From Spirochaetales bacterium (GTDB lineage: Bacteria; Spirochaetota; Spirochaetia; UBA9216): a stretch of 64,000 bases of DNA. Positions 25,209-34,796 of this stretch are shown in pieces. The stretch spans positions 310,001 to 374,000 of the forward strand of contig JAEKNX010000002.1 in the NCBI GenBank assembly GCA_016839055.1, given 5' to 3'. Within the stretch, counting starts at the first letter, position 1. Every line of letters begins with the position of its first letter. Under the pieces are notes generated by a model. It did no database searches and was not told the DNA's origin. It saw nothing but the letters and a program-made list of their open reading frames with translations. The position numbers and the translations under genes were made by a program.

Positions 25209-26800
25209 CTGTAGACTATCCTGCCGGCTGAGATAGTCATGTAAATTCCGGCCTGCCTAATTTCTCCGGGTGACATGTCAAAGAGATTGCCGTCAATTAC
25301 CGCTATATCGGCGGCCATTCCCGGTTTCAGCATTCCAAACTGGTTTTTGGAATACATCTGTTTTGCCGACCCCGCCGTGTACAGCCTGAGTGATTCAGAG
25401 AGGCCCAGCTTTTCTTCCGGAATCCATCCGCCCTCGGGTTTCCCGTCTTCATGAAGACGGGTCATTGCCCTGTAGATTCCCTGCATAGGGTCAAGCGGTG
25501 ATACCGGGAAGTCCGTTCCGAAGGCTGTATCAGCTCCGCCGTCAACAAGAGACTTGAACGGCCAGGCCCATCGGCACCGCTCGGGGCCGAGGATGCTGTG
25601 AAAAGGATGATTCGCGTATCTTTCACTCCACAGGTGATCAGGCTGTACTGATGCTGTCACCCCGAGGGCTTTAAAACGTGGAATATCGACAGGCGCGATG
25701 TTTTCGATGTGTTCAATTGTATGGCGGGTTGCGTTGAATCCGTTTTTCTTTCTTACCTGCTCAAATATATCAAGGCCCAGACGTACCGCTCCGGCACCGC
25801 AGGCGTGAAACCTTATTCTGAATCCAAGCTGATCGAGTTCAATTGCCCGCTCTATTGTTTTCTCGGCTTCTACGAGGGGAGGGGCGTTAAATCCAGGCCT
25901 GTCACTGTATGGTTCGATGAGGGTTCCGGTATACATAGCGGCGGTTCCGTCAAGGAATTCCTTAACGCCGCTGAACTTCAGGAAATCGGAGTCATAGTCG
26001 TCCCGTAACTGAAGGAGCTGCCCCACCGGGGTCTTCATCGGAAAAACCGGAAAAACCCGGCATGAGAGCTCGTTGTTTTTGAGAAATTGTTCATAAATAC
26101 CGCAGTTAAGAGTATCAAAAATCTGAATGTCGCTGAAAGATGTTATCCCGCAAGCTGAGGCTGTATCGATGAGATTCTGAAACAACTCGTTTTCGGCCTC
26201 AGGGGTCAGGCTGAAAACAAAGGGGGTCACAAGTTCAATTGCTCCCGGTTCTAGAAGATAACCGCTTGGCTCACCGTCTTTTCCAATAGAAATATGTCCG
26301 TTTTCCGGCTGTGGTGTAGTCTTTGTAATACCGGCTTCCTTTAAGGCTGCCGAATTCAGCCAGATGCTGTGAAGCTCTTCATTAAAAAGATATACGGGTT
26401 TATCTTTTATAAGACGGTCAAGCGAATGTTTTGAAGGCAGATTGTTTTCTGCCCAGCTGTAGTGGTTCCATCCGAAGCCTATGAGCCGCGGAAGATCTGA
26501 GGTCTCGTAGTAGCGCTTTGTTTTCAGGGCCGCGTCTTCTTCCGAAACGCAATCAGCTAAATTAACAGTCTTCGACTGAAGGCTGCCGAGAAATCCGTGG
26601 ATGTGGCTGTCGCAAAATCCGGGCATTATAAGTCGGCTCCCGCAGTCAAAGAAATCGCCGGATGACGGCAGATCTGATCTAGCGAAGCTGCCTCGGAGCA
26701 CTGAATCGATCTTTCCGTTTCGAATAACAAGGGCGCCTGGAAAGGCTTCGTTGTCGGCAGATGTAAAAATATTACTGCTCTTAAGAATTAGATCGCTCAT
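25205..26800 (-). CDS. Amidohydrolase family protein (YtcJ-like)
   Basis: 531 residues, amidohydrolase_3 type. MPGFCDSHIHGFLG near residue 58 gives the metal-binding HxH, FHACGAGAVRLGLD near 333 and HTIEHIENI near 358 give further His ligands, and GTDFPVSPLDP near 437 the terminal Asp. The C-terminal strand MAADIAVIDGN closes the composite domain. Substrates of this family are varied (N-acyl amino acids, amides) and cannot be named. No export signal. Probably in one transcript with the lipoprotein gene upstream (11 bp). Confidence 0.88.
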   Translation of the reverse strand: MSDLILKSSNIFTSADNEAFPGALVIRNGKIDSVLRGSFARSDLPSSGDFFDCGSRLIMPGFCDSHIHGFLGSLQSKTVNLADCVSEEDAALKTKRYYETSDLPRLIGFGWNHYSWAENNLPSKHSLDRLIKDKPVYLFNEELHSIWLNSAALKEAGITKTTPQPENGHISIGKDGEPSGYLLEPGAIELVTPFVFSLTPEAENELFQNLIDTASACGITSFSDIQIFDTLNCGIYEQFLKNNELSCRVFPVFPMKTPVGQLLQLRDDYDSDFLKFSGVKEFLDGTAAMYTGTLIEPYSDRPGFNAPPLVEAEKTIERAIELDQLGFRIRFHACGAGAVRLGLDIFEQVRKKNGFNATRHTIEHIENIAPVDIPRFKALGVTASVQPDHLWSERYANHPFHSILGPERCRWAWPFKSLVDGGADTAFGTDFPVSPLDPMQGIYRAMTRLHEDGKPEGGWIPEEKLGLSESLRLYTAGSAKQMYSKNQFGMLKPGMAADIAVIDGNLFDMSPGEIRQAGIYMTISAGRIVYS

Positions 26801-26811
26801 GAAAGTTCTCC

Positions 26812-27387
26812 TTACTTTTTCGGCTGCCCAATCATAGAGGGCGATACAGTAGGTTTCAAATTGAATAATTCAATGACACCGCCCATACTCTCGGGTGATA
26901 CCCACACCGAGATTACTTCCGACTCCGCGTACACCCATTCTTTCGGTGTCCCCTTTTTTTGGGTGTCAGGTTCGGATTGGTACCAGCCGTTTTTTAATTC
27001 GGTTCTATTGATATTCCCTGAGACACTGCCGAATTGTGAAAAGTCTTCGGTTCCGGCAGATATGTATCCTGAGTTGTCCCAGAGATTTACCATCGGTATG
27101 TATGTGAAGACATTTCCACCTATGACTATTCTGCTGAAAACAGGAGGCAGCTCATTATAGCGGTAAAAAAGCCGGCCTACAGAGCCTTCGCTTCGGCTTC
27201 CCTTATTTGTGATTTCGGTCTCATAAGCCCAGCCGACGGCCGGACTGTTTTCTTTGAGCGGTTTGCCGGCGGAAGCTGAAGGAATATGTTGACTGCCGGA
27301 TAGCGGAGAATCAACAGAGGTGCAGCTGAAAGAGGAAAGCGGTAGAAGCAGTAACAGTAGTAGAACTAATATATCCTTTTGTTTCAT
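26812..27387 (-). CDS. Putative lipoprotein, unknown function
   Basis: 191 residues. N-terminus MKQKDILVLLLLLLLPLSSFSC is a clear lipoprotein signal ending in LSSFSC, so the mature protein is lipid-anchored. The remainder is probably all-beta with no recognised motif; a Trp-rich WVYAESEVISVWVSPE stretch lies near residue 150. Upstream of the amidohydrolase on the same strand. Confidence 0.7.
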   Translation of the reverse strand: MKQKDILVLLLLLLLPLSSFSCTSVDSPLSGSQHIPSASAGKPLKENSPAVGWAYETEITNKGSRSEGSVGRLFYRYNELPPVFSRIVIGGNVFTYIPMVNLWDNSGYISAGTEDFSQFGSVSGNINRTELKNGWYQSEPDTQKKGTPKEWVYAESEVISVWVSPESMGGVIELFNLKPTVSPSMIGQPKK

Positions 27388-27433
27388 AAATAAATCATAT
27401 CAGAATGTCATGTTAAAAACCATAATTAGTTTA

Positions 27434-27462
27434 TTGTTTGTCTCGGTTTTTTACTCTATAAT
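27434..27462 (+). promoter_or_regulatory. Promoter of the folP-cdaA-cdaR-acpS operon, leaderless geometry
   Basis: TTGTTT, 17-bp spacer, perfect TATAAT; the folP ATG begins 6 nt after the -10 box. No purine-rich ribosome-binding sequence fits in between. Confidence 0.65.
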
Positions 27463-27468
27463 GAGACG

Positions 27469-28311
27469 ATGAAAATTATGTTATCAGGCGGAAGGATATT
27501 ATCCACCGAACGAAGATCCCTTGTTATGGGAATATTGAATACAACCCCTGATTCTTTTTATGCTGGAAGCAGGAAGCCGGAATTATCCGAAGGCCTAGAG
27601 TCGGCGAGGCAGATGATTGACGCCGGGGCGGAAATTATCGATATTGGAGGAGAATCAACCCGGCCGGGCGCAAGCTATATTGATGCGGATGAGGAAATAA
27701 GACGTGTTGTCCCGCTGATTAAGGCTATCAGGGGATTCTCCGATATTGCTATTTCGATTGATACCAGGAAATCGGAAACAGCGGAGGCGGCGATAAGGGC
27801 AGGGGCTGATATTATCAATGATATATCGGCGCTAAAGGATGATACCGAACTAGGACTCGTTGCCGCAACCTATGATGTGCCCGTTGTGCTAATGCATAAA
27901 AGAGGCACTCCCGATACTATGCAGCTAAATCCGCGTTATACTGATGTTCTTGAAGAAATCCTGAATGAGCTGGAATTATGCATCGGCAGGGCTCATAGTT
28001 TTGGAATTAAACAAGATAGAATCATTATCGATCCGGGCATCGGCTTTGGTAAGAGGCTTGAAGATAATCTTTTAATTTTGAATAATCTCGGGCGGTTTAA
28101 AGCTCTCGGCTATAAAATGCTGATAGGTCTGTCAAGAAAATCTTTTCTTGGAGCAATTACCGGCGCGCCGGTTGAGGACAGACTCTCTGGCAGCCTTGCC
28201 GCGAATATGTACGCGGTGATGAACGGCGCGGATATTCTTAGGGTTCATGATGTGACCGATACTGTGAGGATGCTTGATATTCTTTCTGCCATCGAGGGAG
28301 CTGGTCATTAA
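27469..28311 (+). CDS. folP: Dihydropteroate synthase
   Basis: 280 residues. MGILNTTPDSFYAGS near residue 21, DIGGESTRPGA near 63, IDTRKSETAEAA near 103, DPGIGFGK near 192 and GLSRKSFLG near 223 define the pterin and pABA sites. It condenses pABA with hydroxymethyl-dihydropterin diphosphate. First gene of a four-gene operon; the TAA shares one base with the cdaA ATG. A second ATG three codons in is an alternative start, also without a ribosome-binding site. Confidence 0.93.
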   Translation: MKIMLSGGRILSTERRSLVMGILNTTPDSFYAGSRKPELSEGLESARQMIDAGAEIIDIGGESTRPGASYIDADEEIRRVVPLIKAIRGFSDIAISIDTRKSETAEAAIRAGADIINDISALKDDTELGLVAATYDVPVVLMHKRGTPDTMQLNPRYTDVLEEILNELELCIGRAHSFGIKQDRIIIDPGIGFGKRLEDNLLILNNLGRFKALGYKMLIGLSRKSFLGAITGAPVEDRLSGSLAANMYAVMNGADILRVHDVTDTVRMLDILSAIEGAGH

Positions 28312-29111
28312 TGGAGAAAGTTAACCAGATATGGGTCTTTAAAGACCTGATAAGGCCGCTTCTTGATATAGCGATTCTGTCATTTCTTATTTACCAGATG
28401 TACAAGATCCTGATTCAGACAAGGGCTATGCAGCTTCTTAAGGGAGCAATGCTTATAGTAGTTATATATGTTGCGGCCTTCATTCTGGAACTTGATACTC
28501 TCCGATGGATAATGAATGCCCTTGCGACTGTTCTTGTTGTAGTTCTTGCTGTGGTTTTTCAGCCGGAACTAAGGAGTATTTTCACGAAGATAGGTCAGAG
28601 AGACTGGTTTAAATCAAGTTCGGGGGCAAAACCCAGGCAGATTGAATCGGTACTCAATGCCGTAGATGTTCTTGCAGGCAGAAGGCGCGGTGCGCTGATT
28701 GTTTTTTCCAGGAAAATGGGACTTAAAAATATAATTGACACTGGCACTCTTCTGGATTCAGATTTGTCATCGAGTCTCATTCTTACAATTTTTAGTTTTG
28801 ATACGCCCCTGCATGACGGCGCGGTCATAATTCATAACGGAAGAATCGCCTCGGCCGGATGTTTTCTTCCGCTCTCCGAACAGACTGATATAAGGCGATC
28901 CTTCGGAACGAGACATAGGGCAGCCCTAGGTCTGGCCGAAGAGACCGATGCAATAGTACTCATTGTTTCAGAGGAGACGGGCGCAATCTCGTTAGCCTAT
29001 GACGCAAATCTTTTTTATGATCTTTCTATCGAGGAATTGAGACGAAAGTTGAAATATCTTCTGAATTCACGGGAAGAGACGACTGTGGTGGAGGAAGATA
29101 GTTTTGCTTAA
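28311..29111 (+). CDS. cdaA: Diadenylate cyclase CdaA
   Basis: 266 residues. Three N-terminal membrane helices (about residues 14-88) followed by a DisA_N/DAC domain with the DGA motif in FDTPLHDGAVIIHNG near 165 and the RHR motif in FGTRHRAALGLAEETDA near 203. Makes c-di-AMP from two ATP at the membrane. The arrangement with cdaR directly behind is the conserved one; the flanking folP and acpS replace the glmM often found in Firmicutes. Confidence 0.95.
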   Translation: MEKVNQIWVFKDLIRPLLDIAILSFLIYQMYKILIQTRAMQLLKGAMLIVVIYVAAFILELDTLRWIMNALATVLVVVLAVVFQPELRSIFTKIGQRDWFKSSSGAKPRQIESVLNAVDVLAGRRRGALIVFSRKMGLKNIIDTGTLLDSDLSSSLILTIFSFDTPLHDGAVIIHNGRIASAGCFLPLSEQTDIRRSFGTRHRAALGLAEETDAIVLIVSEETGAISLAYDANLFYDLSIEELRRKLKYLLNSREETTVVEEDSFA

Positions 29112-30051
29112 CAGATTATCCAAAATTATTGAAAGAAACTGGCCAGCCAAAATACTTTCGGTTGTCGCAGCTATTATCCTGTTTCTTTTTTATCAGGCAA
29201 CAAATCTTGAGGAGCGCTTTTTTTCCGTTCCTCTGGATATCATAATCAACGAAAGCTACTCGATCTCATCATCAATTCCGTCGAGTGTGAGAGTCAGCCT
29301 GAAGGGGTCGGAGGAGAATATCTTCATGATTCTTGAGGATGATATTGAAGCCTATGCTGATTTTTCCACCCATTCGTCTGAGGGCCTTTTTAAGGCTCCC
29401 ATAAAATTTAGAAGGACGGGGGCCGCGGAAAATATTGAGCAGCTCGAAATTCACATTGAGCCTGCTGAGCTGACACTGGAACTTGAGCGGAGAATTTCCC
29501 GGCAGGTCAAGATTCAGCCCCAGTTGATAGGTTATCCTGAGAAGGGCTGGGAGCTTGATCAATATCTGCTCAGCACGGAAGAGGCCATGGTCGAGGGGCC
29601 GAAGAGTCACATCGAGGGGCTTGAGTTCATTCCTACTGAAGAAATAAATCTGGACGGAAAGAACAGCGACTTTTATCTGCGAACCCGGCTGAAAGTTAAT
29701 GATCCATATCTAACCTTTCCTTCAGGAGATTCTGTCGGGTTTCAGGGAATAGTAAAAGAAACTGTTATACTGAAGACTTTTGAAGAGGTCGGGATGATCT
29801 ACATTGATCTTGCTCCTGAGCTTTATATCACAGGTTCCGATATAACGGGATCAATCAAGGTTCAGGGTAAGCAGATACTTATGGAATCAACTGTAAGTGG
29901 TGACTTCTCGATCATCGCCGATTGCGGAGATATTACTAAACCGGGGAGATGGGTTGTTCCGGTGTCGCCTATTATTCCCGCCGGTCTGTTTGTGCTTAAA
30001 TATACACCGGATGAAATAACAATTGATGTTCAGAGGCTGGAAAAAGAATGA
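29104..30051 (+). CDS. cdaR: YbbR-domain protein (CdaR-like regulator of CdaA)
   Basis: 315 residues. One N-terminal membrane helix (KILSVVAAIILFLFYQA near residue 14) and an extracytoplasmic part with three YbbR-like repeats, for example VSLKGSEENIFMILEDDIEAY, seen in pieces such as VRVSLKGSEENI near 62, and VEGPKSHIEGLEFI near 163. Partner and modulator of CdaA in other bacteria. TTG start chosen because it gives the helix at the expected distance; it overlaps cdaA by eight bases, with GGAGGAAG upstream. Confidence 0.87.
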   Translation: MLNRLSKIIERNWPAKILSVVAAIILFLFYQATNLEERFFSVPLDIIINESYSISSSIPSSVRVSLKGSEENIFMILEDDIEAYADFSTHSSEGLFKAPIKFRRTGAAENIEQLEIHIEPAELTLELERRISRQVKIQPQLIGYPEKGWELDQYLLSTEEAMVEGPKSHIEGLEFIPTEEINLDGKNSDFYLRTRLKVNDPYLTFPSGDSVGFQGIVKETVILKTFEEVGMIYIDLAPELYITGSDITGSIKVQGKQILMESTVSGDFSIIADCGDITKPGRWVVPVSPIIPAGLFVLKYTPDEITIDVQRLEKE

Positions 30052-30419
30052 TTTATGGAATAGGTGTTGATATAGTCCATGTGGACAGACTAGTGAAATG
30101 GGGCAGAACTCCCGGACTTATAGAAAGATTTTTCCATCCTATGGAGATCGTAGATGCCCAAAACCGGAGGTCATCCAGGAATGTCTCCCTTGCAGCGAGG
30201 TTTGCCGCGAAGGAAGCCCTCGGAAAGGCTCTCGGTACCGGGCTTAAAGGAATTCAACTTAAGGATATTCAGGTTGTCTCAAATCATAACGGCAAACCCG
30301 ATATTAAAGTTCACGGAACTGCCGCAAAGGCAATCGAAGCTTCGGGCGCACAGGGGGTTTTTCTGTCGATGACTCATGAGCGTGATAATGCAGTTGCAGT
30401 AGTAATTTTGGAGATCTAA
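30048..30419 (+). CDS. acpS: Holo-[acyl-carrier-protein] synthase
   Basis: 123 residues. GIGVDIVHVDR at residues 4-14 and RFAAKEALGKALGTG near 51 carry the Mg2+ and CoA-binding residues; SMTHERDNAVAVVI closes the domain. Transfers phosphopantetheine to ACP. ATG overlaps the cdaR stop by four bases; last gene of the folP operon. Confidence 0.95.
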   Translation: MIYGIGVDIVHVDRLVKWGRTPGLIERFFHPMEIVDAQNRRSSRNVSLAARFAAKEALGKALGTGLKGIQLKDIQVVSNHNGKPDIKVHGTAAKAIEASGAQGVFLSMTHERDNAVAVVILEI

Positions 30420-30516
30420 TTCGGAGGGGCATAAAGCTCTGAATTTTGGAATTCCCTCGAAGTACATGAAGATAGTTAAAATACTGCCGGTCTATCCGGA
30501 TATTATGGAGTATTAA

Positions 30517-31359
30517 ATGGCTGAAGGCGAGAGTAAGATTTCTTACTGGTCAAAAAAGGATGTGGAATGTCCGATTTGCGGCAATTCATTCAGGAAGGAA
30601 GAGCTTTTAACAGGGCGGGGACGGCTTATCGCCGGAGAACTTACCGGAGAACTTCACAGGCAGTATGAGCCTTCACAGAAATACGGTGATATCTGTCCGC
30701 TTATTTATCCGGTTATCGTTTGCCCTGCCTGCTTATTCGCAGCCTACGCTCAGGATTTTGAGTCAGTTCCCGAGAGTCTTATCGGTGTTCTTGAAGACGA
30801 GACTAAAAAACGGAGACAGAACCTCGAGAAAATAATTCCGGAAGCTGACTTCAGCAGCAACCGGGGGCTGAAAGAAGGTGCGGCCTCATATTTTCTGGCT
30901 ATAAGCTGCTATGAGCATTTTCCACCCCATAGTACTCCCACAATCAAGAGAGGAATATCGGCGCTTCGTGCTGCCTGGATTTTCAATGATCTTCACCGGA
31001 AATATTCGAATGAGAATTACGATTACCTTGCTAAAATATTCTATCATAAGGCGCAGTTTTTCTACGGAATGGCAGTCGAGTATGAACAGGACGGCATCGA
31101 GAGCCTGGCTGAAGTGCCTCATCTCGGGCCTGATCTTGATAAAAACTATGCTCACGACGGGGTTTTCTACCTCGGCGGCCTGCTCGAGTATGAGTATGGC
31201 GATCGATCCGATCCTGAAAGCCGTAAAAAGAGACTTGATTTCGCAAAGAGAGCGGTAGCGAGGCTGTTCGGAATGGGAAAGGCGTCGAAGGATAAACCGT
31301 CGGCACTTCTCGAGCACGCGAGAGAACTGTATGAGAGAATGTCATCAGAGGGCAAGTAA
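30517..31359 (+). CDS. DUF2225 protein with N-terminal zinc site
   Basis: 280 residues. CPICG near residue 19 and CPACLFA near 71 give a Cys4 site in the N-terminal half; the rest is helical and TPR-like (RGISALRAAWIFNDL, LAKIFYHKAQFFYG). Matches the DUF2225 family, found in spirochaetes and clostridia, of unknown function. GGAG lies 7 bp before ATG. The 97-bp gap before it has no clear promoter. It precedes truA by 11 bp. Confidence 0.85.
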   Translation: MAEGESKISYWSKKDVECPICGNSFRKEELLTGRGRLIAGELTGELHRQYEPSQKYGDICPLIYPVIVCPACLFAAYAQDFESVPESLIGVLEDETKKRRQNLEKIIPEADFSSNRGLKEGAASYFLAISCYEHFPPHSTPTIKRGISALRAAWIFNDLHRKYSNENYDYLAKIFYHKAQFFYGMAVEYEQDGIESLAEVPHLGPDLDKNYAHDGVFYLGGLLEYEYGDRSDPESRKKRLDFAKRAVARLFGMGKASKDKPSALLEHARELYERMSSEGK

Positions 31360-31370
31360 AGTTAGAATCG

Positions 31371-32129
31371 ATGAAAAGAAATATTAAACTCACTGTCTCA
31401 TATGACGGCACTGATTTCAACGGCTGGCAGGTGCAGACAAACGGCAGGACTGTTCAGGGTGAAATAGAAAAGGCTCTGGGGATAATTCACCAGGAAAAAA
31501 TAAAACTGACCGGTTCGGGCAGAACTGACTCGGGGGTACATGCTAAGGGGCAGATTGCCAATTTTTATACCGAAAAAGACAATATCCCGGCAGATAAATT
31601 TACAGCCGCTCTTAATTCAATGCTTCCGCGTGATATCAGAATACTTAAGGCTGAGGCTGTCTCTGATGAATTTCACTCACGTTTTGATGCAAAAATCCGG
31701 ATTTACCGTTATTATATCAAGGCTGGAGGAAGCTGTGAGCCGTGGCATGACAGATACTGCTGGAGAACGCGGCATGTTCCCGATATTGGAAGGCTTAACC
31801 GACTTGCCGCGCCCCTTTCGGGTATCCATGACTTTACAACCTTCACCGCGGCCGGAGACCCAAGTAAGTCCAAAATCAGGCAGCTGTATACGGCGGCCTT
31901 CACTATTGAAGGGGCCTTCCTGGTTTTCAAGATAGCCGGCAACGCGTTTCTCTGGCGAATGGTCAGGAGTCTTGTGGGCACGTTAATGCAGCTTGAGGAA
32001 GGCGGGGCAGGTTCTGATGAGATGAGACGAATACTCACCAGTCTTGACCGCAGCGAAGCCGGAACAACAGCTCCGGCGAGAGGATTATTTTTAGAAAAGG
32101 TATTATACGATGAAAGATCAATTATCTGA
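31371..32129 (+). CDS. truA: tRNA pseudouridine synthase A
   Basis: 252 residues. YDGTDFNGWQVQ near residue 11, the catalytic Asp in GSGRTDSGVHAKGQ near 53, RFDAKIRIYRYY near 104 and FLWRMVRSLVGTLM near 196. Modifies U38-40 of tRNA anticodon arms. The end overlaps the UDG gene by 20 bp. Confidence 0.95.
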   Translation: MKRNIKLTVSYDGTDFNGWQVQTNGRTVQGEIEKALGIIHQEKIKLTGSGRTDSGVHAKGQIANFYTEKDNIPADKFTAALNSMLPRDIRILKAEAVSDEFHSRFDAKIRIYRYYIKAGGSCEPWHDRYCWRTRHVPDIGRLNRLAAPLSGIHDFTTFTAAGDPSKSKIRQLYTAAFTIEGAFLVFKIAGNAFLWRMVRSLVGTLMQLEEGGAGSDEMRRILTSLDRSEAGTTAPARGLFLEKVLYDERSII

Positions 32130-32799
32130 TTTTATTGAAATAATTAACAATGCAAAGGACGTTATAAACGGCGGCTGGAAGACCGAGCATGAATCGGTGA
32201 CCATAGGCTGCCGGCCTGGCGCCTCATCGGGGACCGACAGCCTTGAACTAATCGCCGCCGAAATACTGAGCTGCGTTAAGTGTAATCTGTCCAAGACGAG
32301 GCATCATCCTCTTCCCGGGACCGGTGTTATTAATCCTGTAGTCATGTTCATCGGTGAAGGTCCCGAACCTGATGAAGACAAGACCGGCGAGTCCTTCGTG
32401 GGCCGGGCTGGAGAATATCTGGATAAATGGCTGGATGCAATTGGTCTTGAGCGGAATAAAAACTGTTTTGTAGGAAATATTATTAAATGCCGTCCTCCGG
32501 AGAACCGTGATCCTCATCCCGATGAAATTACAGCATGCCAGCCGTTCCTGTTGCGGCAGCTTGTCCTTATCAAACCGACGATAATAGTAACCCTGGGAAG
32601 GTTTGCCTCCCAGGTAATCTGCGGCAGCGACGAGGGAATTGAAAAGCTTCGGCGCAGGGTCCATCAGTATGAGGGTATTCCTGTTGTTCCGACCTATCAT
32701 CCAAGCTCTGTTCTTCGAAATAAGGAACTCCGTGGTGCTGTGTGGAGTGATCTTAAGAGGGTAAAAGAGCTGGCCGATGAAATAGGACGACGAAATTAA
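32110..32799 (+). CDS. Family 4 uracil-DNA glycosylase (Fe-S type)
   Basis: 229 residues. Four Cys ligands for a [4Fe-4S] cluster: the pair in SCVKCNLSKTR near residue 56 and the pair in IIKCRPPENRDPHPDEITAC near 124-140. Active-site motif GEGPEPDEDKTGESFVGRAG near 77 (usual form GEAPGxxED) and the C-terminal HPSSVLR near 195. Removes uracil from DNA. Overlaps truA; its TAA overlaps the likely non-standard start of priA. Confidence 0.9.
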   Translation: MKDQLSDFIEIINNAKDVINGGWKTEHESVTIGCRPGASSGTDSLELIAAEILSCVKCNLSKTRHHPLPGTGVINPVVMFIGEGPEPDEDKTGESFVGRAGEYLDKWLDAIGLERNKNCFVGNIIKCRPPENRDPHPDEITACQPFLLRQLVLIKPTIIVTLGRFASQVICGSDEGIEKLRRRVHQYEGIPVVPTYHPSSVLRNKELRGAVWSDLKRVKELADEIGRRN

Positions 32800-32887
32800 C
32801 GGTGATTCCGGGGAAATCTCCGGCTATATAGAGGTCGTTTTTAATACTCCCGCTCTGGGGTCCTATACCTATGCCGTTCCCACTGGA

Positions 32888-34777
32888 ATGGATGCCGAAG
32901 TTGGCATGAGGGTGAAGGCCCCCTTCGGCAGAAGAAAGCTGATAGGTTTTATAATTTCGACGGGAATTGACATCTCGGAATTAGAGTATAAGATAAAAGA
33001 GATAGAAAGGCTCATTGATAAGCAGCCTCTCTATGGGCAATCTGAAATAGCTCTCGCTCGCTGGATTTCGGAGATGTATTATTGTTCACTCGGGGAAGCG
33101 CTGTCTATTATGCTTCCGGGTGGAAAGCGTGAGAGCCGGATTCCGGCCCTCGAAGATTTTGAGATTCCACCGAATAAGGAATTGATCCTCTCTGACGAGC
33201 AGAGGGCGGCCATCGACGGCATCCTTGCTGAATCTCACGGCACCTTCTATCTTTATGGAATAACCGGCTCGGGGAAGACTGAGGTTTTTTTGCAGATTGC
33301 CAGGCGGATAATTGATGAGGGACTCGGGGTGATCTATCTTGTGCCCGAAATATCTCTGACTCACCAGCTGACCGAAGACGTCCGGGCAAGATTCGGCTCA
33401 GGGGTAGCTGTCCTTCATTCCGGACTGACTCCTTCGCAGAAGCTGGTGGAATGGCGGAGAATCCGCTCCGGCGAGGCTGAGTTTGTAATCGGCGCCAGGA
33501 GCGCGGTATTCGCCCCCGTTCGGAAACTAGGGCTGATTATTATCGATGAGGAACATGAGGGCGCGTATAAATCAGGCTCGAAGCCGAGATACAATGCCAG
33601 GCAGGTTGCAATGTACCGGGCCGGAGTAGAGAAGGCGAGGCTTATCATGGGTTCGGCCACACCGTCGATGGAAGCCTGGCATCAGGTTGATACCGGCCGG
33701 ATTAAAGGATTCAGACTCGGTAAGAGGCTAGCCGGAGGGGCGGTTCCGACTGTTGAACTCATCGACATGAGAAAATATAAGACATGCATCTCAAAGCCTC
33801 TCGAAGAAGAAATAAAAAAAACCTACGAAGAAGGCAGGCAGACAATCCTGTTTCTGAACCGCAGGGGGTTTTCTTATTTCTTTCACTGCCGAAGTTGCGG
33901 TTATGAATCAAGATGCCGGAACTGTTCGGTTTCACTGACCTACCATAAACAGCGAAACAAACTTGTCTGCCATTATTGCGGATATTCGGAGCAGCCTAGA
34001 GTTGTCTGTCCTGAATGCGGCTCTCTCGATGTGGGTTATTCCGGTTTCGGAACCGAGATGATAGAACTTGAATTGAATACGCTTTTCCCGAAGCTAAGGA
34101 TAGAGAGGGTAGATACTGATTCGGTCAAAGAGAAAGGCTCTCTCAAAGACCGGCTGCAGAGATTTAAAAACGGAGAAATTGATATTCTTCTTGGAACCCA
34201 GATGGTTGCCAAAGGGCTTAATTTTCCCGGAGTGAAGCTTGTAGGAATAGTCCTTGCCGATACCGGTCTGCATCTTCCCGATTTCAGGGCTTATGAGCGG
34301 ACCTTCAACCTGATTGTTCAGGTGTCAGGCCGTGCCGGCCGGTATTTTCCTGACGGGAAAGTAATGATTCAAACCTATAAGCCTGAAAATGAGGCTATTC
34401 GGATGGCCGCGGACGGGATGCTCGAGTCATTTTATCGGAGAGAAATTGAAATAAGGCAGGAATTGGGTTTTCCGCCCTTCGGAAGGCTGTTCAGGCTGGT
34501 TTTCAGGGGGAAGAATGAAGAGCGGGTGATTGCCTCGGCCGAGGACTTCGCTTTTAGGTTTGATATTGACGGGCTTCCTGAAGACTCAAATACTGAGGTC
34601 CTGGGACCCGCGGAGTGTCCGCTCTCGATGATATCCGGAAATTTCCGCTATCAGATAATAATCAGGACTGATAACTTTAAACCTGTTCATTCCCTCTTTA
34701 AGGGGGCATTGGCCCAGTACAATCTTCCCTCCGGTGTCTATATAGAGGCGGATGTTGATCCGGTTAGTCTTCTTTAA
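32888..34777 (+). CDS. priA: Primosomal protein N' (replication restart helicase)
   Basis: 629 residues from the first ATG. Walker A GITGSGKTEV near residue 126, DEEHEGAYK near 221, zinc-binding CRSCGYESRCRNC and CHYCGYSEQPRVVCPEC near 335-380, GTQMVAKGLNF near 437 and the QVSGRAGR motif VI near 477. It restarts collapsed replication forks. The frame stays open for 35 codons upstream of 32888 and encodes GYIEVVFNTPALGSYTYAVP, the expected N-terminal DNA-binding strand of PriA, so this ATG is too late by homology. No ATG, GTG or TTG exists in that stretch; ATT at 32795 is the best candidate. Confidence 0.92.
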   Translation: MDAEVGMRVKAPFGRRKLIGFIISTGIDISELEYKIKEIERLIDKQPLYGQSEIALARWISEMYYCSLGEALSIMLPGGKRESRIPALEDFEIPPNKELILSDEQRAAIDGILAESHGTFYLYGITGSGKTEVFLQIARRIIDEGLGVIYLVPEISLTHQLTEDVRARFGSGVAVLHSGLTPSQKLVEWRRIRSGEAEFVIGARSAVFAPVRKLGLIIIDEEHEGAYKSGSKPRYNARQVAMYRAGVEKARLIMGSATPSMEAWHQVDTGRIKGFRLGKRLAGGAVPTVELIDMRKYKTCISKPLEEEIKKTYEEGRQTILFLNRRGFSYFFHCRSCGYESRCRNCSVSLTYHKQRNKLVCHYCGYSEQPRVVCPECGSLDVGYSGFGTEMIELELNTLFPKLRIERVDTDSVKEKGSLKDRLQRFKNGEIDILLGTQMVAKGLNFPGVKLVGIVLADTGLHLPDFRAYERTFNLIVQVSGRAGRYFPDGKVMIQTYKPENEAIRMAADGMLESFYRREIEIRQELGFPPFGRLFRLVFRGKNEERVIASAEDFAFRFDIDGLPEDSNTEVLGPAECPLSMISGNFRYQIIIRTDNFKPVHSLFKGALAQYNLPSGVYIEADVDPVSLL

Positions 34778-34796
34778 CCGAACCTTGAAAGTTTTA

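Noticed and set aside
30886-31420. Overlapping minus-strand frames opposite the DUF2225 gene
   Set aside because: They show no protein-like features and sit opposite a conserved gene; treated as shadows.
32770-32890. Programmed frameshift from the UDG gene into priA
   Set aside because: No slippery sequence or stimulatory hairpin is evident at the UDG stop. A non-standard start codon explains the data with fewer assumptions.
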